DNA of 64,000 nucleotides from Microbacterium sp. MM2322 (GCF_964186585.1 NZ_OZ075067.1:1674001-1738000), one strand, 5' to 3'; positions 1 to 8,555 are shown, numbered from the stretch's first letter. Program-made: numbers and translations. The notes: a model not told the origin generated them from the sequence alone.

Positions 1-187
1 GCAGCTCCTCCCGGAGCTCGCGGACGAGCGTCTCCGCCGGCGTCTCTCCCGCCTCCGGTTTTCCACCAGGCTGCATGAACGAGGTCGTCCCGGACTTCCG
101 AACCAGCAACAGCCGTCCGGCGGCATCGCGAATGACTGCGGCGGAGACTCGGATGGAAGGAGCGGATGCGGCGTCGGGCAGAGTCAC
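1..187 (-). CDS. NUDIX hydrolase, 3' end outside window
   Basis: This is the first 62 residues of a NUDIX-family hydrolase; the rest lies beyond base 1. The full Nudix box is visible: G42, E48, R56-E57 and E60-E61 in the GX5EX7REUXEE spacing, preceded by GG at 41-42. The family cleaves nucleoside diphosphates linked to other groups; the substrate cannot be told. I chose the GTG at 187 because a TAGCGT -10 box ends 7 bases upstream, the leaderless arrangement seen at many genes here. It is divergent from the SDR gene, with only 39 bp between the two starts. Confidence 0.85.
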   Translation of the reverse strand, partial: MTLPDAASAPSIRVSAAVIRDAAGRLLLVRKSGTTSFMQPGGKPEAGETPAETLVRELREEL

Positions 188-194
188 GCGAGAA

Positions 195-200
195 ACGCTA
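195..200 (-). promoter_or_regulatory. -10 box (TAGCGT) of leaderless NUDIX gene
   Basis: TAGCGT on the minus strand ends 7 bases before the GTG at 187, which would make the transcript start at or next to the start codon. No convincing -35 box is seen. Confidence 0.5.
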
Positions 201-215
201 ACAGGCGCCCCGACG

Positions 216-221
216 TACAAT
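216..221 (+). promoter_or_regulatory. -10 box (TACAAT) of leaderless SDR gene
   Basis: TACAAT ends 5 bases before the GTG at 227. It sits back to back with the -10 box of the NUDIX gene inside a 39-bp divergent promoter region. Confidence 0.55.
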
Positions 222-226
222 CTCTT

Positions 227-1696
227 GTGCTCCCCGACATCTCCCCCGACGACCAGGGGATCGATCCCGCCGACCTCGCCACGACTCTCCGCGTGCTTGC
301 AGAGCTGTCGTCGCTCCCTCAGACCCACCCGGACTTCATCGAGGTCCGCCAGGCCACGGCGGCGATGTTCAAGGCGGCGAAGAAGGAACGGCGACGGGAG
401 ATCCGCGCGGCGATCGCCAACGCCGACCGCGACGTCGTCCACGCCACGGCAACCGGAGCACCCGACCGCATCGACGACGAGACGCGCGGGATTCCCATCG
501 CGACCCGCACCGCCGCTCCGATCGCAGGCGTGCTGAAGAAGGCACGGGGCTGCTACATCTGCAAGCAGCCGTACACGATCGTCGACGCGTTCTACCACCA
601 GCTCTGCCCCGAGTGCGCGGCTCTCAGCCACGCGAAACGCGACGCACGGACCGATCTTTCCGGTCGGCGGGCACTGCTCACCGGCGGACGGGCCAAGATC
701 GGGATGTACATCGCGCTCCGACTCCTCCGCGACGGCGCCCACACGACCATCACGACGCGGTTCCCGCGCGATGCCGTGCGGCGATTTCGAGCCCTCCCCG
801 ATTCCTCCCACTGGATCGATCGTCTGAAGATCGTCGGCATCGATCTGCGCGACCCCGCCCAGGTGATCGCCCTGGCGGACGACGTCGCCGACGCGGGGCA
901 CCTCGACATCATCATCAACAACGCGACGCAAACCGTTCGTCGGTCGCCGGGCGCGTACCAGCCGCTCGTCGACGCCGAGCTGGCGCCGCTTCCCGACGGC
1001 CCCCTTCCCGCACTCGTCACCTTCGGGCACACGAACGATCAGCATCCTGAAGCCCTCGAGCGCTCCGTGAGCGCGCACCCGATCCTGGCTGCTGCCGCCG
1101 ACCGCGCCGAGACCCTCACCCGCGAGGCCATGGCCGCCGGGTCCACGTCACTCGACAGGTTGGCCGCCGGTACCGCCATCGATGCCGGTGGGCTCATCCC
1201 CGACCTGGATCACTCGAACTCCTGGGTGCAGCGGGTCGAGGAAGTCGATCCGCTCGAGATGCTCGAAGTCCAGCTCGCCAATACGACGGCGCCCTTCCTC
1301 CTCATCTCCAAGCTCCGTCCCGCCCTCGCGGCGAGCCCGGCGCGACGCACGTACATCGTCAACGTCAGCGCCATGGAGGGTGTCTTCGAACGCGGCTACA
1401 AGGGGCCCGGGCATCCGCACACCAACATGGCCAAAGCAGCCGTCAACATGCTGACGCGGACGAGTGCGCGCGAGATGTTCGAGTCCGACGGCATCCTGAT
1501 GACCAGCGTCGACACCGGATGGATCACCGACGAGCGACCGCACCCGACCAAAGTCCGCCTCGCGGAGGAGGGCTTCCACGCCCCGCTCGACCTCGTCGAC
1601 GGCGCCGCTCGGGTCTACGACCCGATCGTCCGCGGAGAGTCGGGCGAAGACGTCTTCGGCGTCTTCCTCAAGGATTACGCACCGAGTCGCTGGTGA
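227..1696 (+). CDS. SDR-family protein with Cys-rich N-terminal region
   Basis: A 489-residue protein. Residues 1-100 are unrecognised. At about 107-132 there are two CxxC pairs (CYIC and CPEC, 18 bases-worth of residues apart) that look like a zinc ribbon. From about 148 comes a short-chain dehydrogenase Rossmann domain (TGGRAKIG nucleotide loop, IINNA segment). The usual YxxxK catalytic pair reads TNMAK, so the lysine is present but Tyr is replaced by Thr. About 489 residues is far longer than the 250 of a typical SDR. Related long SDRs with an HTNMAK motif are known from actinobacteria and eukaryotes, but no substrate is established to my knowledge. Start GTG is supported by a -10 box 5 bases upstream. 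Confidence 0.8.
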   Translation: MLPDISPDDQGIDPADLATTLRVLAELSSLPQTHPDFIEVRQATAAMFKAAKKERRREIRAAIANADRDVVHATATGAPDRIDDETRGIPIATRTAAPIAGVLKKARGCYICKQPYTIVDAFYHQLCPECAALSHAKRDARTDLSGRRALLTGGRAKIGMYIALRLLRDGAHTTITTRFPRDAVRRFRALPDSSHWIDRLKIVGIDLRDPAQVIALADDVADAGHLDIIINNATQTVRRSPGAYQPLVDAELAPLPDGPLPALVTFGHTNDQHPEALERSVSAHPILAAAADRAETLTREAMAAGSTSLDRLAAGTAIDAGGLIPDLDHSNSWVQRVEEVDPLEMLEVQLANTTAPFLLISKLRPALAASPARRTYIVNVSAMEGVFERGYKGPGHPHTNMAKAAVNMLTRTSAREMFESDGILMTSVDTGWITDERPHPTKVRLAEEGFHAPLDLVDGAARVYDPIVRGESGEDVFGVFLKDYAPSRW

Positions 1697-1902
1697 TCTC
1701 ACTACCAGAGCCGGGCGCGCGCGTCGTCGTCCGCTACCTGCTGCCGGACGGGCGGGCGACGGATGCACTGGGCGAGCTTCTGAGCGCCGAGCCGGATGTG
1801 ATCGTGGTCGATGGCAAACGCGGCATCGAACGCATCCCGCGGGGTGCACTCATCGCTGCGAAAGCCGTTCCGCCGCCGCCCGAGCCACGCCCCCGCAGCT
1901 GA
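1693..1902 (+). CDS. Small conserved protein (69 aa)
   Basis: The GTG start overlaps the TGA of the SDR gene (GTGA), which indicates translational coupling. The protein contains a compact beta-rich segment (GARVVVRYLLPDG, then DVIVVDGKRG) resembling the small SH3-like region that precedes GNAT domains in some actinobacterial acetyltransferases, and a proline-rich tail. There is no acetyltransferase domain. Function unknown. Confidence 0.65.
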   Translation: MISLPEPGARVVVRYLLPDGRATDALGELLSAEPDVIVVDGKRGIERIPRGALIAAKAVPPPPEPRPRS

Positions 1903-1905
1903 GCC

Positions 1906-2382
1906 TCAGTCGCCCAGCCGGTTGCGGCCGCGCATGGCGCGCTCGGCTTCGCGCTTGTCCTCGCGCTCGCGGATCGTCTGACGCTTCTCGAACTCGCGCT
2001 TGCCCTTGGCGACGGCGATCTCGACCTTCGCGCGGCCGTCGGAGAAGTACAGTTTGAGCGGGATGAGGGTGTACCCGCCGGCCGAAACCGCGTGCGAGAG
2101 CTTGATGATCTCCTCCTTGTGTAGGAGAAGCTTGCGGGTGCGCTTCGTCGCGTGGTTGGTCCAATGCCCCTGGGAGTACTCCGGAATGTGCACCGCGTCG
2201 AGCCACGCCTGCCCGCCGTCGATGAACGCGTACCCGTCGCTGAGATTCGCGCGGCCCTGCCGCAGGGACTTCACCTCGGTGCCGGTGAGCACGAGACCGG
2301 CTTCGTACGTCTTCTCGATGGCGTACTCGTGGCGCGCGCGACGGTTGGTCGCGATGACCTGTTCCCCGCGTTCCTTGGGCAT
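1906..2382 (-). CDS. smpB: SsrA-binding protein SmpB
   Basis: SmpB binds tmRNA and brings it to stalled ribosomes for trans-translation. The 158-residue product matches the family length and carries the conserved core (NRRARHEYAIEKTYEAGLVL, TGTEVKSLR, SDGYAFI) and a basic C-terminal tail (RGRNRLGD). The start ATG follows a GAGGAG ribosome site. It is the last gene of the prfB/ftsE/ftsX/smpB order usual in actinobacteria. The tmRNA gene was not found nearby. Confidence 0.97.
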   Translation of the reverse strand: MPKERGEQVIATNRRARHEYAIEKTYEAGLVLTGTEVKSLRQGRANLSDGYAFIDGGQAWLDAVHIPEYSQGHWTNHATKRTRKLLLHKEEIIKLSHAVSAGGYTLIPLKLYFSDGRAKVEIAVAKGKREFEKRQTIREREDKREAERAMRGRNRLGD

Positions 2383-2447
2383 GATGACTCCTCGACACGG
2401 CGGCGCTTCGCGCGCAGCCGGCCTGCCAGTCTAACGGAGGCGGCCGC

Positions 2448-3362
2448 CTAGGTGCGCAGCCACCTGCGGATGGCGAAGCTGGCCGACAGGGCGGCGAGCA
2501 CGAGCCCCAACCCCACGATCACCGGGATGACCAGGACCGCATCCCGGCCGTCGATCCAGGTCGTCACGAAGTCGATCTCGTTCACGAGGTACCCGCGCAC
2601 GCCGTACTCGACTCCCAGCCAGATCGTCACGCTCGCGAGCGCGGATCCGATGAGTGCCGCGAAGACGCCCTCGAGGATGAACGGGGTCTGGATGAAGCGA
2701 TTCGAGGCGCCCACGAGCCGCATGATGCCGAGCTCTTTGCGTCGGGCGTAGGCCGAGAGTCTGATCGTGGTCGCGATCAGGAGGACAGCGGCGACGAGCA
2801 TCAATCCAGCGATGGCGATGGCGAAGTATGTCGCGATCGTGAGCGCCGAGAAGAGCGGTTGTAGATACTCGAGCTGATCCTTCACCTCCTCGACTCCGTC
2901 CATACCGGTGAACGCCTCATCGATGACGTCGGTCTGCGTGGGATCGACGAGGTTGACCCAGTACGTCTCGTTGAGCTGCGCGGGGGTGATGAAGTCCTTA
3001 TAGTCCTCGCCCATGAGGTCGAGGACGTTCTGGTAAGCCTCATCGCGAGTCTCGAACCGGATGCTCCGGACGATGCCCTTCAGGGCAGGACTCTCGAGTT
3101 TCTCCTTGACCGCGGCGAGCTGCTCTTTCGTCGCTTCACCGTCGCTGCACGTGGTCTGCGTGGAACCGTCGCGGCACATGAAAACAGCGACCTGAGCGCG
3201 CTCCGCCCAGTACCCCTGCATTTTCGCGATCTGCATCTGCATGAGCATCGCGGCGCCCACGAAAGTGAGCGAGACGAAGGTGACCAGGATGACCGAGATC
3301 ACCATCGAGGCGTTGCGGCGGAGGCCGGTCAGCGCTTCACCGAGAACGAGGCGGACTCTCAT
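2448..3362 (-). CDS. ftsX: Cell division protein FtsX
   Basis: Permease-like partner of FtsE that regulates peptidoglycan hydrolases at the septum. The 304 residues show one N-terminal membrane segment (about 20-42), an extracytoplasmic domain with two cysteines (CRDGSTQTTC, a likely disulfide), and three C-terminal membrane segments (about 175-200, 225-250, 275-297). The start overlaps the ftsE stop by 4 bases. Confidence 0.95.
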   Translation of the reverse strand: MRVRLVLGEALTGLRRNASMVISVILVTFVSLTFVGAAMLMQMQIAKMQGYWAERAQVAVFMCRDGSTQTTCSDGEATKEQLAAVKEKLESPALKGIVRSIRFETRDEAYQNVLDLMGEDYKDFITPAQLNETYWVNLVDPTQTDVIDEAFTGMDGVEEVKDQLEYLQPLFSALTIATYFAIAIAGLMLVAAVLLIATTIRLSAYARRKELGIMRLVGASNRFIQTPFILEGVFAALIGSALASVTIWLGVEYGVRGYLVNEIDFVTTWIDGRDAVLVIPVIVGLGLVLAALSASFAIRRWLRT

Positions 3363-4450
3363 GCTGTCGGCCCCACTTCGTCGTCGTCGCGTCGGCCGAG
3401 GCCGAGGCGGTCTGCTGCGCCGAGACCGTCGATGTCGGCGAGATCTATGTCCGCCGGAGTGATCGGGATGCCGCGTGTGCCAGTGTCGGGCTCCGGTGAG
3501 GGCGCTGGCGCCGCCGCATCCGGCCTCTGCTCGTCTGAATGATCCGACTCCGGGCGGCGCGGCGGATCCTGCACGACCGGAACGGCGGGAAGCACGGTGT
3601 CGGCCTGCGGTGCGGGTGGCTCGATCGGCTCGGGCAACGGGTCGACCGCACCCGTATCGCCGGACGAGGCGATCTGCTTCTGGAGCTCGAGGACCGCGGT
3701 GAGCGCCGCAGTGGCGGCCGCTCCCTTGACGGTCTCCGGGGTGAGGACAGGGAGACCGGATGTGTCTCCGTAGCCGCCGTGTCGCTCGTCGCGGACGACG
3801 AGGCCGCCGCGGAGCTCGATGACGCGGCGCTGCATCTGATCGACGAACCCGGCCTCGTGGGTCGCCATCACGACCGTCGTGCCACCCGCATTGATGCGGG
3901 CGAGCAGCTGCATGATGTCGATCGACGTCCCGGGGTCGAGGTTTCCGGTCGGCTCATCGGCGAGGAGGATCTGCGGGCGGTTGACGATCGCACGGGCGAT
4001 CGCCACACGCTGCTGCTCACCACCGGAGAGCTCGTGCGGGAGGCGCTTCTCCTTGCCTGCGAGCCCGACGAGGGCCAACGCCTCGGGGACCGACTGCTGG
4101 ATGAAAGCCCTGCTCGACCCGATGACCTGCAACGAGAACGCGACGTTCTGGAAGACCGTCTTGTTCGGCAGGAGCCGGAAGTCTTGGAACACCGACCCGA
4201 TGTGGCGACGGAAGTAGGGGACTTTGCGGGTGCTGAGCCCACGCACGTCCCGGCCGAGGACGACCACCCTCCCCTCGGAGGGCGTGTCCTCTCGGAGGAT
4301 GAGTCGGAGGCACGAGGACTTCCCCGAGCCGGAGGCGCCGACGAGGAACACGAACTCCCCGCGCTGGACGTCGAATTCGACGTCGCTCAGCGCGGGTTTG
4401 TTGGTGCCGCGGTAACGCTTGGAAACCTTTTCGAACCGGATCATGGCCAC
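3359..4450 (-). CDS. ftsE: Cell division ATP-binding protein FtsE with long C-terminal tail
   Basis: ABC ATPase that works with FtsX. Walker A is GASGSGKSS, the signature is LSGGEQQR and Walker B is ILLADEPTG. The usual FtsE is about 230 residues. Here the ATPase ends near residue 230 and about 130 further residues follow, rich in P, A, D and E, with no recognised domain. The GTG at 4450 and the ATG at 4444 are both possible starts. ftsX overlaps its end. Confidence 0.94.
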   Translation of the reverse strand: MAMIRFEKVSKRYRGTNKPALSDVEFDVQRGEFVFLVGASGSGKSSCLRLILREDTPSEGRVVVLGRDVRGLSTRKVPYFRRHIGSVFQDFRLLPNKTVFQNVAFSLQVIGSSRAFIQQSVPEALALVGLAGKEKRLPHELSGGEQQRVAIARAIVNRPQILLADEPTGNLDPGTSIDIMQLLARINAGGTTVVMATHEAGFVDQMQRRVIELRGGLVVRDERHGGYGDTSGLPVLTPETVKGAAATAALTAVLELQKQIASSGDTGAVDPLPEPIEPPAPQADTVLPAVPVVQDPPRRPESDHSDEQRPDAAAPAPSPEPDTGTRGIPITPADIDLADIDGLGAADRLGLGRRDDDEVGPTA

Positions 4451-4501
4451 ACGAGCCTAAGCGCCGGGTCGGCGGCATCCGTCACCGACACTCCCGGGCA
4501 C

Positions 4502-5260
4502 TCAGCGTGCTGACAGGGTTCCCCGCACGATCGAGTCACCCGAGTGCGTCGGATCGTCGTCGATGTTCTCCTGTGAGATGTCGACGACGGTGAACCGGGA
4601 CAGATCGATGTCGTCGGGGACCTCGAAGGTGCCCGACGGACCGTCGAGGACGCCGATGCTGACGAGATCGCTCGCATCGGAGGTGAGGAGCCACACTTCG
4701 CGGTATCCGTCGTCCGGAACGGATGCGTCGAGGTCGATCACGACACGGTCGTGACCGTCCACACGCTCCAGGAGCGCCTCCCCCGCCGCACCCGCCCAGG
4801 CCGGGAGACCGTCGAGGCGCGCTTCGGAGATGATCTCGGGACGCGGCCCGATCCCGCCGGATGCCCAGACGCCCGCGACGATCGCGACCGCCGCGGCTGC
4901 GGCACCGGCAAGGGTGAAGAACACCGGGCGGCGACTCTTCCGCGAACGCCGAGACGGGACATGGGACCGCGCTGCCGATGAAGAAGGTTCGACGGATGCC
5001 GAGGGTGCGGGCGCTTCGCTCCGCGCCTCGGGTGCGGGTTCCGACAGCGAGAGCTCGGAGCGGATGGACTCCCAGACCCGTTCCGGCGGAGTGAGCAGTG
5101 CTTCTGCGCCGCCCCGAGCTCGACCGGCGATCACGGCGCGAGCGAACGAGGACACCTCCGCGGAGCACTCCGGGCAGGCGTCCAGGTGCCGCCGCTCGTC
5201 ATCCGACGGCTGCTCACCCATGGCGAGGAGAGCGGCGACCTCGGGGTCAAGATGTGACAT
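4502..5260 (-). CDS. Anti-sigma factor, RskA type
   Basis: A 252-residue membrane protein expected to hold the upstream ECF sigma factor. It has an N-terminal zinc anti-sigma motif (HLDACPEC, about residues 30-40), a low-complexity linker, one membrane segment (FFTLAGAAAAAVAIVAGVWA, about 115-135) and an RskA-like outer domain (DGYREVWLL, then GTFEVPDDIDLSRFTVVDIS). I chose ATG 5260 rather than an upstream start because GGAGG lies 7 bases before it. It overlaps the sigma gene by 14 bases, so the two are translationally coupled. Confidence 0.88.
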   Translation of the reverse strand: MSHLDPEVAALLAMGEQPSDDERRHLDACPECSAEVSSFARAVIAGRARGGAEALLTPPERVWESIRSELSLSEPAPEARSEAPAPSASVEPSSSAARSHVPSRRSRKSRRPVFFTLAGAAAAAVAIVAGVWASGGIGPRPEIISEARLDGLPAWAGAAGEALLERVDGHDRVVIDLDASVPDDGYREVWLLTSDASDLVSIGVLDGPSGTFEVPDDIDLSRFTVVDISQENIDDDPTHSGDSIVRGTLSAR

Positions 5261-5831
5261 GGTGCGCCTCCAATCGGGTTCGCAGGCGGGCAAGACTTCG
5301 GCGGATGTGACTCTTGACAGTACCGAGCGGCATATCGAGACGCTGGGAGATCTGCTCGTGGGTGAGGTCTTCGTAGAAGGCGAGGGCGAGGACTGCTCGC
5401 GCGTCGGGTTCGAGCTGGGCGACCTCGTCGGCGACGAGCATCGCGTCGGAGACGTCGTGCTCGACGGCCTCCTCCGGGACGACCGCCTTCAGCGCTTCCT
5501 CGAGTCGCGATGTTCGTGCTCGTGCTTCGTGGGCGTCGGCGATGCGGCGCCGCGCGATCGTGATCAGCCACGCACCGAGCGGCGCCCGGTCGGGCCGGAA
5601 CGACGACCGGGACGTCCAGGCCGAAACGAAGGTCCGCTGCGTGACGTCCTCGGCTTCCGCGGTGTCACCCAGCGAGCGGACGGCAAGGGTGTAGACGATC
5701 CGCGACCAGCGCTCGTACATGGCTCTCACCGCGGTCTCGTCGCCCGTTGCGAACCGCTCTGCGAGTTCCCTGTCGTCGTCGACGGCTTGCTCCTTCCCTG
5801 CAGCGAGCCGGGGCCCGATCGTCACACTCAT
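5247..5831 (-). CDS. ECF-family RNA polymerase sigma factor
   Basis: A 194-residue sigma-70 family protein of ECF size. The sigma2 region (about 25-95, AEDVTQRTFVSAW) and sigma4 helix-turn-helix (about 135-185, LTHEQISQRLDMPLGTVKSHIRRSLARLR) are clear. It resembles the SigK group, which pairs with RskA-type anti-sigma factors, and such a gene follows immediately. The start overlaps the end of the sortase gene by 4 bases. It probably controls this small operon as well as other targets (inference). Confidence 0.92.
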   Translation of the reverse strand: MSVTIGPRLAAGKEQAVDDDRELAERFATGDETAVRAMYERWSRIVYTLAVRSLGDTAEAEDVTQRTFVSAWTSRSSFRPDRAPLGAWLITIARRRIADAHEARARTSRLEEALKAVVPEEAVEHDVSDAMLVADEVAQLEPDARAVLALAFYEDLTHEQISQRLDMPLGTVKSHIRRSLARLRTRLEAHHVTS

Positions 5832-6475
5832 GATCGAGCCCGTGCAATGAGCACCACGTTATCGCTGTAGGTGCGGGTGCGCTGGTCGAAATCACCACCG
5901 CAGGTGATGACGGCGAGCATGCGGGGTCCTTCGCGTGCGAACAACTCGTCGACCGGGAGCTCGGCGCGGGGGATGTACGTCACGGACTCGGTGACGTACT
6001 CGGTCACCGCGCCCTCGGCATCCGTCACGGTCACCACGTCTCCCTCGCGTGCGTCCCGCAACCTGGCCAGCGGACCGATCCCGTACTCGCGATCGTCGAC
6101 GTGCGCGGCGATCACGGTGGTTCCCTGCGCGTCGGCGGGCGCCATGCCGAACCGGTACCAACCTGCGACGGAGGGCCGCTCGGGAATCTGCATCTCGCCG
6201 CTGTCCTTGACGCCGACGGGCTCGACCGGCATGTCCACGTCGAGAGATGCGACCGCGAGCCGGTCCGGCGCGGGAGCACGAACGACGGCCTGCGGGGTGG
6301 CCGGTGCGACCGGGACGGATGCCTGCGGTGGGGGCGCCGCAGGCGTCGGGGAGACCGTCCCGGTCGCGCCGGGGCCGGTGCCGGAGGCGGGGGGCATCCC
6401 CGCCTCCGAGACCGGCGCGCAGGCCGCGAGCATCATGACCGTCAGGATGACGGCGATCAGGTGCACGCGACGCAC
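5828..6475 (-). CDS. Class F sortase (transpeptidase)
   Basis: Sortases cleave and anchor surface proteins. The N-terminus is a lipoprotein-like or membrane signal (VILTVMMLAAC), followed by a Pro/Ala/Gly-rich linker and a C-terminal sortase domain with the key residues AAHVDD (His), AVITCGG (Cys) and RTRTYSDN (Arg). The GTG at 6475 is preferred over the earlier in-frame start because GAGGT lies 7 bases before it, right after the stop of the DUF4397 gene. The likely substrate is that upstream gene product. Confidence 0.88.
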   Translation of the reverse strand: MRRVHLIAVILTVMMLAACAPVSEAGMPPASGTGPGATGTVSPTPAAPPPQASVPVAPATPQAVVRAPAPDRLAVASLDVDMPVEPVGVKDSGEMQIPERPSVAGWYRFGMAPADAQGTTVIAAHVDDREYGIGPLARLRDAREGDVVTVTDAEGAVTEYVTESVTYIPRAELPVDELFAREGPRMLAVITCGGDFDQRTRTYSDNVVLIARARS

Positions 6476-6485
6476 GGCAGTGACC

Positions 6486-7307
6486 TCAGCGACGTGCCTT
6501 GGCGGCCCGGGTCGCGAACACGCCACCGGCGGCGAGACCGGCGATCAGGGCAGCACCGCCGGCGAAGAGCCAGCCGTTCGTGCCGTTCTCGGCGACGAGG
6601 CCGGCCGAGCCGGTGTTGACGCCACCGGGACCGGAGTGCAGGCCGTCGATCGTCTGCGTCGCGAGGGCGAGGTTGCCCGCTTCAGCGGAGCCCCAGGCGT
6701 AGACGATCGTCAGGACGCCTTCCTGTACGTCGACGTCGGCCGGTCCGATGACGGGATCGGTCGTTCCGGCCAGGGCGACGGACGCGTTCACCGTGCCGGC
6801 AGGCAGATCGAGGGACTCCTCGTTCGGGTTCTCGAGGCCGGTGATCACGGCGTCACCACCGGCGAGCACGTCGACGGCCGGAGCGGCAGCGACGTGACGG
6901 ACGGTGAGCCGTCCTTCACCGGCAGCCGTCTTCGAGGTGTCGTTGGTGAACAGGTTCGCGGCGGGCTGGCCCTCGGCGTCGAGGTGTGCCACCGCGGTGT
7001 AGCTGGTGCCGGCCTCGAGGGTGAGGTCGATGGGTCCGAGGACGGGAGCGGAGTCGTCTGCGGCGTCAGCGGCGGTCAGCGCCACCGAGTAGGTGCCGCC
7101 GGGCAGTTCCAAGGGTCCGCCGAGGTCACCAGGCTGGAAGTCGTCGATCGTCAGCTTGCCGTCGACGTAGACGTCAACCGGTGTGTCGGGGATCGCGTGC
7201 AGAACCGCGAGATCGGCGTTGTCCGCCGTAGCGGCGGAGGCCGGTGCGAATGCCGCGAATGCGACGGCGGCACCGAGCGCCACGCCTGCAGAGAGTGTCT
7301 TGCGCAT
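6486..7307 (-). CDS. Secreted DUF4397-repeat surface protein
   Basis: A 273-residue exported protein: signal peptide at 1-28, then two DUF4397-type beta repeats (AVLHAIPDTPVDVYVDGK at about 35-50 and LTVRHVAAAPAVDVLAGG at about 140). It ends in a hydrophobic span (WLFAGGAALIAGLAAGGVFA) and a basic tail KARR, the layout of a sortase sorting signal. No LPXTG is present; the nearest candidate is VNTGS about 20 residues before the span. An AAGGAG ribosome site precedes the ATG. It is the first gene of the sortase/sigma/anti-sigma block. Confidence 0.85.
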   Translation of the reverse strand: MRKTLSAGVALGAAVAFAAFAPASAATADNADLAVLHAIPDTPVDVYVDGKLTIDDFQPGDLGGPLELPGGTYSVALTAADAADDSAPVLGPIDLTLEAGTSYTAVAHLDAEGQPAANLFTNDTSKTAAGEGRLTVRHVAAAPAVDVLAGGDAVITGLENPNEESLDLPAGTVNASVALAGTTDPVIGPADVDVQEGVLTIVYAWGSAEAGNLALATQTIDGLHSGPGGVNTGSAGLVAENGTNGWLFAGGAALIAGLAAGGVFATRAAKARR

Positions 7308-7426
7308 GGAAAACTCCTTCTGATCCGGCGCGAGCTGTTCGCGCTTTCACAGAGGTATTCCCCCGGCGCACCCGATATGGATGCAGCTGGATGAGAAAAA
7401 GTCGGAAAAGGATTCCCGACGTCGAC

Positions 7427-8536
7427 TCAGTCGTCGTCCTTACGCTTACGCCAACGGATTCCGGCGGCGATGAAGCCGTCGAGGTCACCATCGAAGACGA
7501 CGGCGGGGTTACCGACCTCGTGCCCGGTACGCAGGTCTTTCACGAGTTGCTGGCCATAGAGGAAGTAGGAGCGCATCTGGTCGCCCCAGCTCGCGGTGAT
7601 CGTCCCGGCGAGTTCCTTCTTCTTCGCCGCTTCTTCTTCCTTCTGGAGCAGCATGAGCCGCGTCTGCAGGACGCGCATCGCAGCGGCGCGGTTCTGGATC
7701 TGGCTCTTCTCGTTCTGCATCGAGACGACGATGCCGGTCGGAAGGTGCGTCAGTCGCACGGCCGAGTCGGTCGTGTTGACGGACTGACCACCGGGGCCGG
7801 ACGAGCGGAACACGTCGACGCGGATGTCGCCTTCGGGGATGTCGACCTCCTGCGCCTCCTCCATGACGGGGATGACCTCGACGGCGGCGAAGCTGGTCTG
7901 CCGCTTGTCGGCAGAACCGAACGGGCTGATGCGCGCGAGACGGTGGGTGCCCGCCTCCACGGAGAGGGTGCCGTAGGCGTAGGGGGCGTCGACCTCGAAG
8001 GTCGCCGACTTGATGCCCGCGCCTTCGGCGAACGAGGTGTCCATCACCTTGACGGAGTACTTGTGGCGCTCAGCCCAGCGGAGGTACATGCGCATGAGCA
8101 TCTCGGCGAAGTCGGTGGCGTCGTCGCCGCCTGCTCCGGAGCGGATCGTGACGACGGCGCCCCGGTCGTCGTATTCGCCGTCGAGAAGCGTCTGCACCTC
8201 GAGCTGGCTGATGACCTTCTCGAGGTCGGTGATCTCCCGGCGGGCTTCTTCCGCGGATTCCTCGTCTTCCATCTCCTGCGCGAGCCCCACGAGGACCTCG
8301 ACGTCGTCGAGGCGCTGCTCGACCTCGGTGACGCGCTTCAGTTCGGTCTGCCGGTGGCTGAGGGCGCTGGTGACCTTCTGCGCCTTGTCGACGTCGTCCC
8401 AGAGATCGGGGGCACCCGCCTCCTCGGACAGACGGGCGATCTCGGCAGTGAGGGAGTCCACGTCGACGACGGACTTGATGTCGCTGAAGGTGGAACGGAG
8501 GGCGTGGATGTCCGCGGACGGATCGAATTCGAGCAT
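7427..8536 (-). CDS. prfB: Peptide chain release factor 2
   Basis: RF2 recognises UGA and UAA and releases the finished peptide. The 369-residue protein carries the stop-codon recognition segment RISPFGS and the catalytic GGQ (SSGPGGQSVN). The reading frame is continuous from the ATG, so the autoregulatory frameshift known from enterobacterial prfB is absent. In many actinobacteria prfB is directly upstream of ftsE; here four genes intervene. Confidence 0.97.
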   Translation of the reverse strand: MLEFDPSADIHALRSTFSDIKSVVDVDSLTAEIARLSEEAGAPDLWDDVDKAQKVTSALSHRQTELKRVTEVEQRLDDVEVLVGLAQEMEDEESAEEARREITDLEKVISQLEVQTLLDGEYDDRGAVVTIRSGAGGDDATDFAEMLMRMYLRWAERHKYSVKVMDTSFAEGAGIKSATFEVDAPYAYGTLSVEAGTHRLARISPFGSADKRQTSFAAVEVIPVMEEAQEVDIPEGDIRVDVFRSSGPGGQSVNTTDSAVRLTHLPTGIVVSMQNEKSQIQNRAAAMRVLQTRLMLLQKEEEAAKKKELAGTITASWGDQMRSYFLYGQQLVKDLRTGHEVGNPAVVFDGDLDGFIAAGIRWRKRKDDD

Positions 8537-8545
8537 GGCAGTCCC

Positions 8546-8555
8546 AGAGTAACGT
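8546..8555. promoter_or_regulatory. Overlapping divergent -10 boxes for prfB and the MFS gene
   Basis: On the minus strand TACTCT (8551 to 8546) ends 9 bases before the prfB ATG. On the plus strand TAACGT (8550-8555) ends 5 bases before GTG 8561. The two boxes share two bases, so polymerase can probably occupy only one at a time. Confidence 0.45.

Noticed and set aside
1700-2500. tmRNA gene beside smpB
   Set aside because: No tmRNA-like tRNA ends or tag frame seen within the flanking sequence.
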